The notes below the pieces were generated by a model, which worked only from the letters and a program-made list of their open reading frames with translations, had not been told where the DNA came from and made no database searches. Of a DNA stretch of 62,677 bases, positions 61,512 to 62,677 are shown piece after piece. Source of the stretch: Streptomyces olivochromogenes (GTDB lineage: Bacteria; Actinomycetota; Actinomycetes; Streptomycetales; Streptomycetaceae); contig NZ_JADDRL010000053.1 in assembly GCF_021538895.1 (NCBI RefSeq), positions 1-62,677 on the forward strand, read 5' to 3'. The position numbers and the translations under genes are program-made. Every line of letters starts with the position of its first letter. Position 1 is the stretch's first letter.

Positions 61512-61565
61512 CCCGGCGGCCCCGCTGCCGGGTGGCATCCCTTCGAAGAACACCTCGCACACCGA

Positions 61566-61611
61566 CAGGCCTTCGCCCCGGTCCCGTCAGGGACCCCGGG
61601 GCGAAGGCCTG
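61566..61611. terminator. Strong hairpin between converging genes
   Basis: Bases 61566-61585 pair with 61590-61611 over 20 bp, with one two-base bulge and a four-base loop (GTCA). It lies between the stops of the Asn/Gly-rich protein gene and the DUF4239 gene and is symmetrical, so it should terminate both transcripts. Confidence 0.8.
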
Positions 61612-61631
61612 TGGGGACACGGCGCGGGACC

Positions 61632-62396
61632 TCACGCCTTGATATGCGGGAAGAGACTCAGGAACGGCTGGGCCGTCGCCGTGATGCCCCGGCTGTAGGG
61701 CGCGTCGAAGTCCCAGATCAGGAAGAGCATGAAGGCGATCGTCGCGGAGAACAGCCCGGCCAGGATGAGCTCGCGCCGGGTGCGGCGGATCTGCAGGGCG
61801 AACACCATGGCGACGGTGACCGCGCCTCCGGTGAGCAGTCCGAACCACACCACGCCCGGCATGGTCGCCCCGGTCGAGTCGGCCCGGGCGTTGCGCGCCT
61901 GGTCGGCCGCGGCGACCTGGTCGAGGAGCGGCTGGTAGGCCTGCGCCTCGAAGTCCGACTTCGGTGCGTAGTCCGTGACGTCCTCGCGGACCCGGCCGAG
62001 CAGTTCGGTGCCGCGGTTGGTGAGGCTGCCGTGGTCGACCATCGTCTTCCACTCGGTGGTCACGACGTGTCCGACATAAGCGTTGACATCCTCCCGAATG
62101 CGGTTACGGACGTCCGGCGGGTAGACCCGGACCCGCTCCGAGATCTCGTGCAGCGCCTGGGCCTCCGCCTGGACGTGGTCCTGGGCGACGCTGCGTGCCT
62201 CCCACACGCCCGCCACGGCCAGACCCAGCACGATGGCGTAGACGACGCCGATCCACATGGTCATGTACTCGATGACGTCGGGGGTCTCGGTGGGATCGTC
62301 GTCCTCGGACGCCGTGCGGTGCCGAACGAGGGTGATGACGACCACCACGGCACACGCGCCCAGCATGGCGAGGGCGAGAACAAGCCAATCCGACAA
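61632..62396 (-). CDS. DUF4239 membrane protein
   Basis: The 254-residue product has two N-terminal helices (LVLALAMLGACAVVVVITLV, and MWIGVVYAIVLGLAVAGVWE) and a helical soluble middle (about 70-175). Two more helices lie near the C-terminus (VWFGLLTGGAVTVAMVFAL and ELILAGLFSATIAFMLFLIW). This is the DUF4239 (bestrophin-like) layout; the function is unknown. The start is a TTG at 62396 with GGAGGA 6 bp upstream. It is preceded by a Pro-rich membrane protein gene on the same strand, 24 bp away, so they may be co-transcribed. Confidence 0.85.
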   Translation of the reverse strand: MSDWLVLALAMLGACAVVVVITLVRHRTASEDDDPTETPDVIEYMTMWIGVVYAIVLGLAVAGVWEARSVAQDHVQAEAQALHEISERVRVYPPDVRNRIREDVNAYVGHVVTTEWKTMVDHGSLTNRGTELLGRVREDVTDYAPKSDFEAQAYQPLLDQVAAADQARNARADSTGATMPGVVWFGLLTGGAVTVAMVFALQIRRTRRELILAGLFSATIAFMLFLIWDFDAPYSRGITATAQPFLSLFPHIKA

Positions 62397-62420
62397 CGGG
62401 TTCCTCCAGAGAACGGTGCG

Positions 62421-62677
62421 TCAGCGCGGACGCAGCGCGGCGACGGCGACCACCGCGGGAACGGTGATGAGCAGGACGTAGGTGACCGGGGACGTACGGC
62501 CGGGCGAGGGCCGTCCGGTCGGCCGGGGCTGGTACCGCGGATAGCTCACCGGGGTGAGCGAGGGACGCGGGCTGGGCTTGGGCGGTGGGGTCGGCTTCGG
62601 AGTCGGCCGCGGTGCCGGTGCGGGCGGCGGCGGGACCGGCCGGGGCGCGGGCGGAGGTGGTGCCTTCGGCGTGGGCC
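62421..62677 (-). CDS. C-terminal part of a Pro-rich membrane-anchored protein (partial)
   Basis: The gene begins beyond the window. In the frame that ends at 62421 the minus strand reads about 50 residues of Pro/Lys/Arg-rich linker (PTPKPTPPPKPSPRPSLTPV), a Tyr/Arg-rich stretch, and a hydrophobic C-terminal helix (VTYVLLITVPAVVAVAALRP) ending in a stop. This looks like an exported or membrane protein whose main domain lies upstream. Confidence 0.65.
   Translation of the reverse strand, partial: PTPKAPPPPAPRPVPPPPAPAPRPTPKPTPPPKPSPRPSLTPVSYPRYQPRPTGRPSPGRTSPVTYVLLITVPAVVAVAALRPR

Overview
The window is high-GC actinobacterial chromosome, almost certainly Streptomyces. The evidence is extreme G/C at third codon positions, frequent GTG starts, strong AAGGAG-type ribosome sites, Tat-exported hydrolases, a resuscitation-promoting factor, a class F sortase, a SpoIIE-type phosphatase and a LysX. 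From memory the order recalls the S. coelicolor SCO09xx stretch (gnd next to an rpf gene); I could not verify this. I see no phage, insertion sequence, CRISPR array, rRNA or tRNA gene.

Layout. 1-4.4 kb: the tail of a proline-rich protein, gnd (6-phosphogluconate dehydrogenase), an Rpf/LysM/M23 cell-wall hydrolase and a DMT-type membrane protein. 4.6-7.8 kb: an FhuF-like Fe-S protein followed by a GT4 glycogen synthase/maltose-1-phosphate synthase (glgA/glgM type) and glgC. 7.8-8.6 kb: a gene-free repetitive stretch. 8.7-18.6 kb: a secreted GH92 alpha-mannosidase, a WS/DGAT acyltransferase, an atypical zinc-ribbon SDR, a classical SDR, an HD protein, a 57-residue protein of unknown function with a long leader, a GNAT gene overlapping a degenerate GyrB-like gene, and an amidase.

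18.7-31.9 kb is a coherent N-glycan foraging locus. It has a Tat-exported GH29 alpha-L-fucosidase, a LacI regulator with a cluster of operator-like palindromes, and one operon of sugar-binding lipoprotein, two permeases, cytoplasmic GH5 beta-mannosidase-like enzyme, Tat-exported GH85 endo-beta-N-acetylglucosaminidase and cytoplasmic GH38 alpha-mannosidase. A ten-copy 28-bp tandem repeat ends it. 33.4-41.5 kb is an L-fucose operon: a divergent FadR-type GntR regulator with a perfect FadR-like palindrome, a fucose/rhamnose-type ABC importer, fuconate dehydratase, 2-keto-3-deoxyfuconate dehydrogenase, fucose dehydrogenase, mutarotase and fuconolactonase. I infer that the two loci cooperate: glycans are cut from host or fungal glycoproteins outside the cell, mannose-containing pieces are imported and dismantled inside, and fucose released by GH29 is fed into the neighbouring oxidative fucose pathway. 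The last fucose-pathway hydrolase and the ATPase of the N-glycan importer are absent from the window.

41.5-62.7 kb holds ordinary chromosomal genes: a lipase-maturation-factor protein, a repeat-rich lipoprotein, a PAS-GAF-SpoIIE-HATPase phosphatase, an Fpg/Nei glycosylase, an ECF sigma and ZAS anti-sigma pair split by a third gene, a CapA-like lipoprotein, an amino-acid permease, an MFS protein, a universal stress protein, LysX, a CE4 deacetylase, a class F sortase divergent from an Asn/Gly-rich surface protein, a DUF4239 protein, and the tail of another proline-rich protein. Most long open frames on the opposite strand of these genes are GC-skew shadows and were left out.
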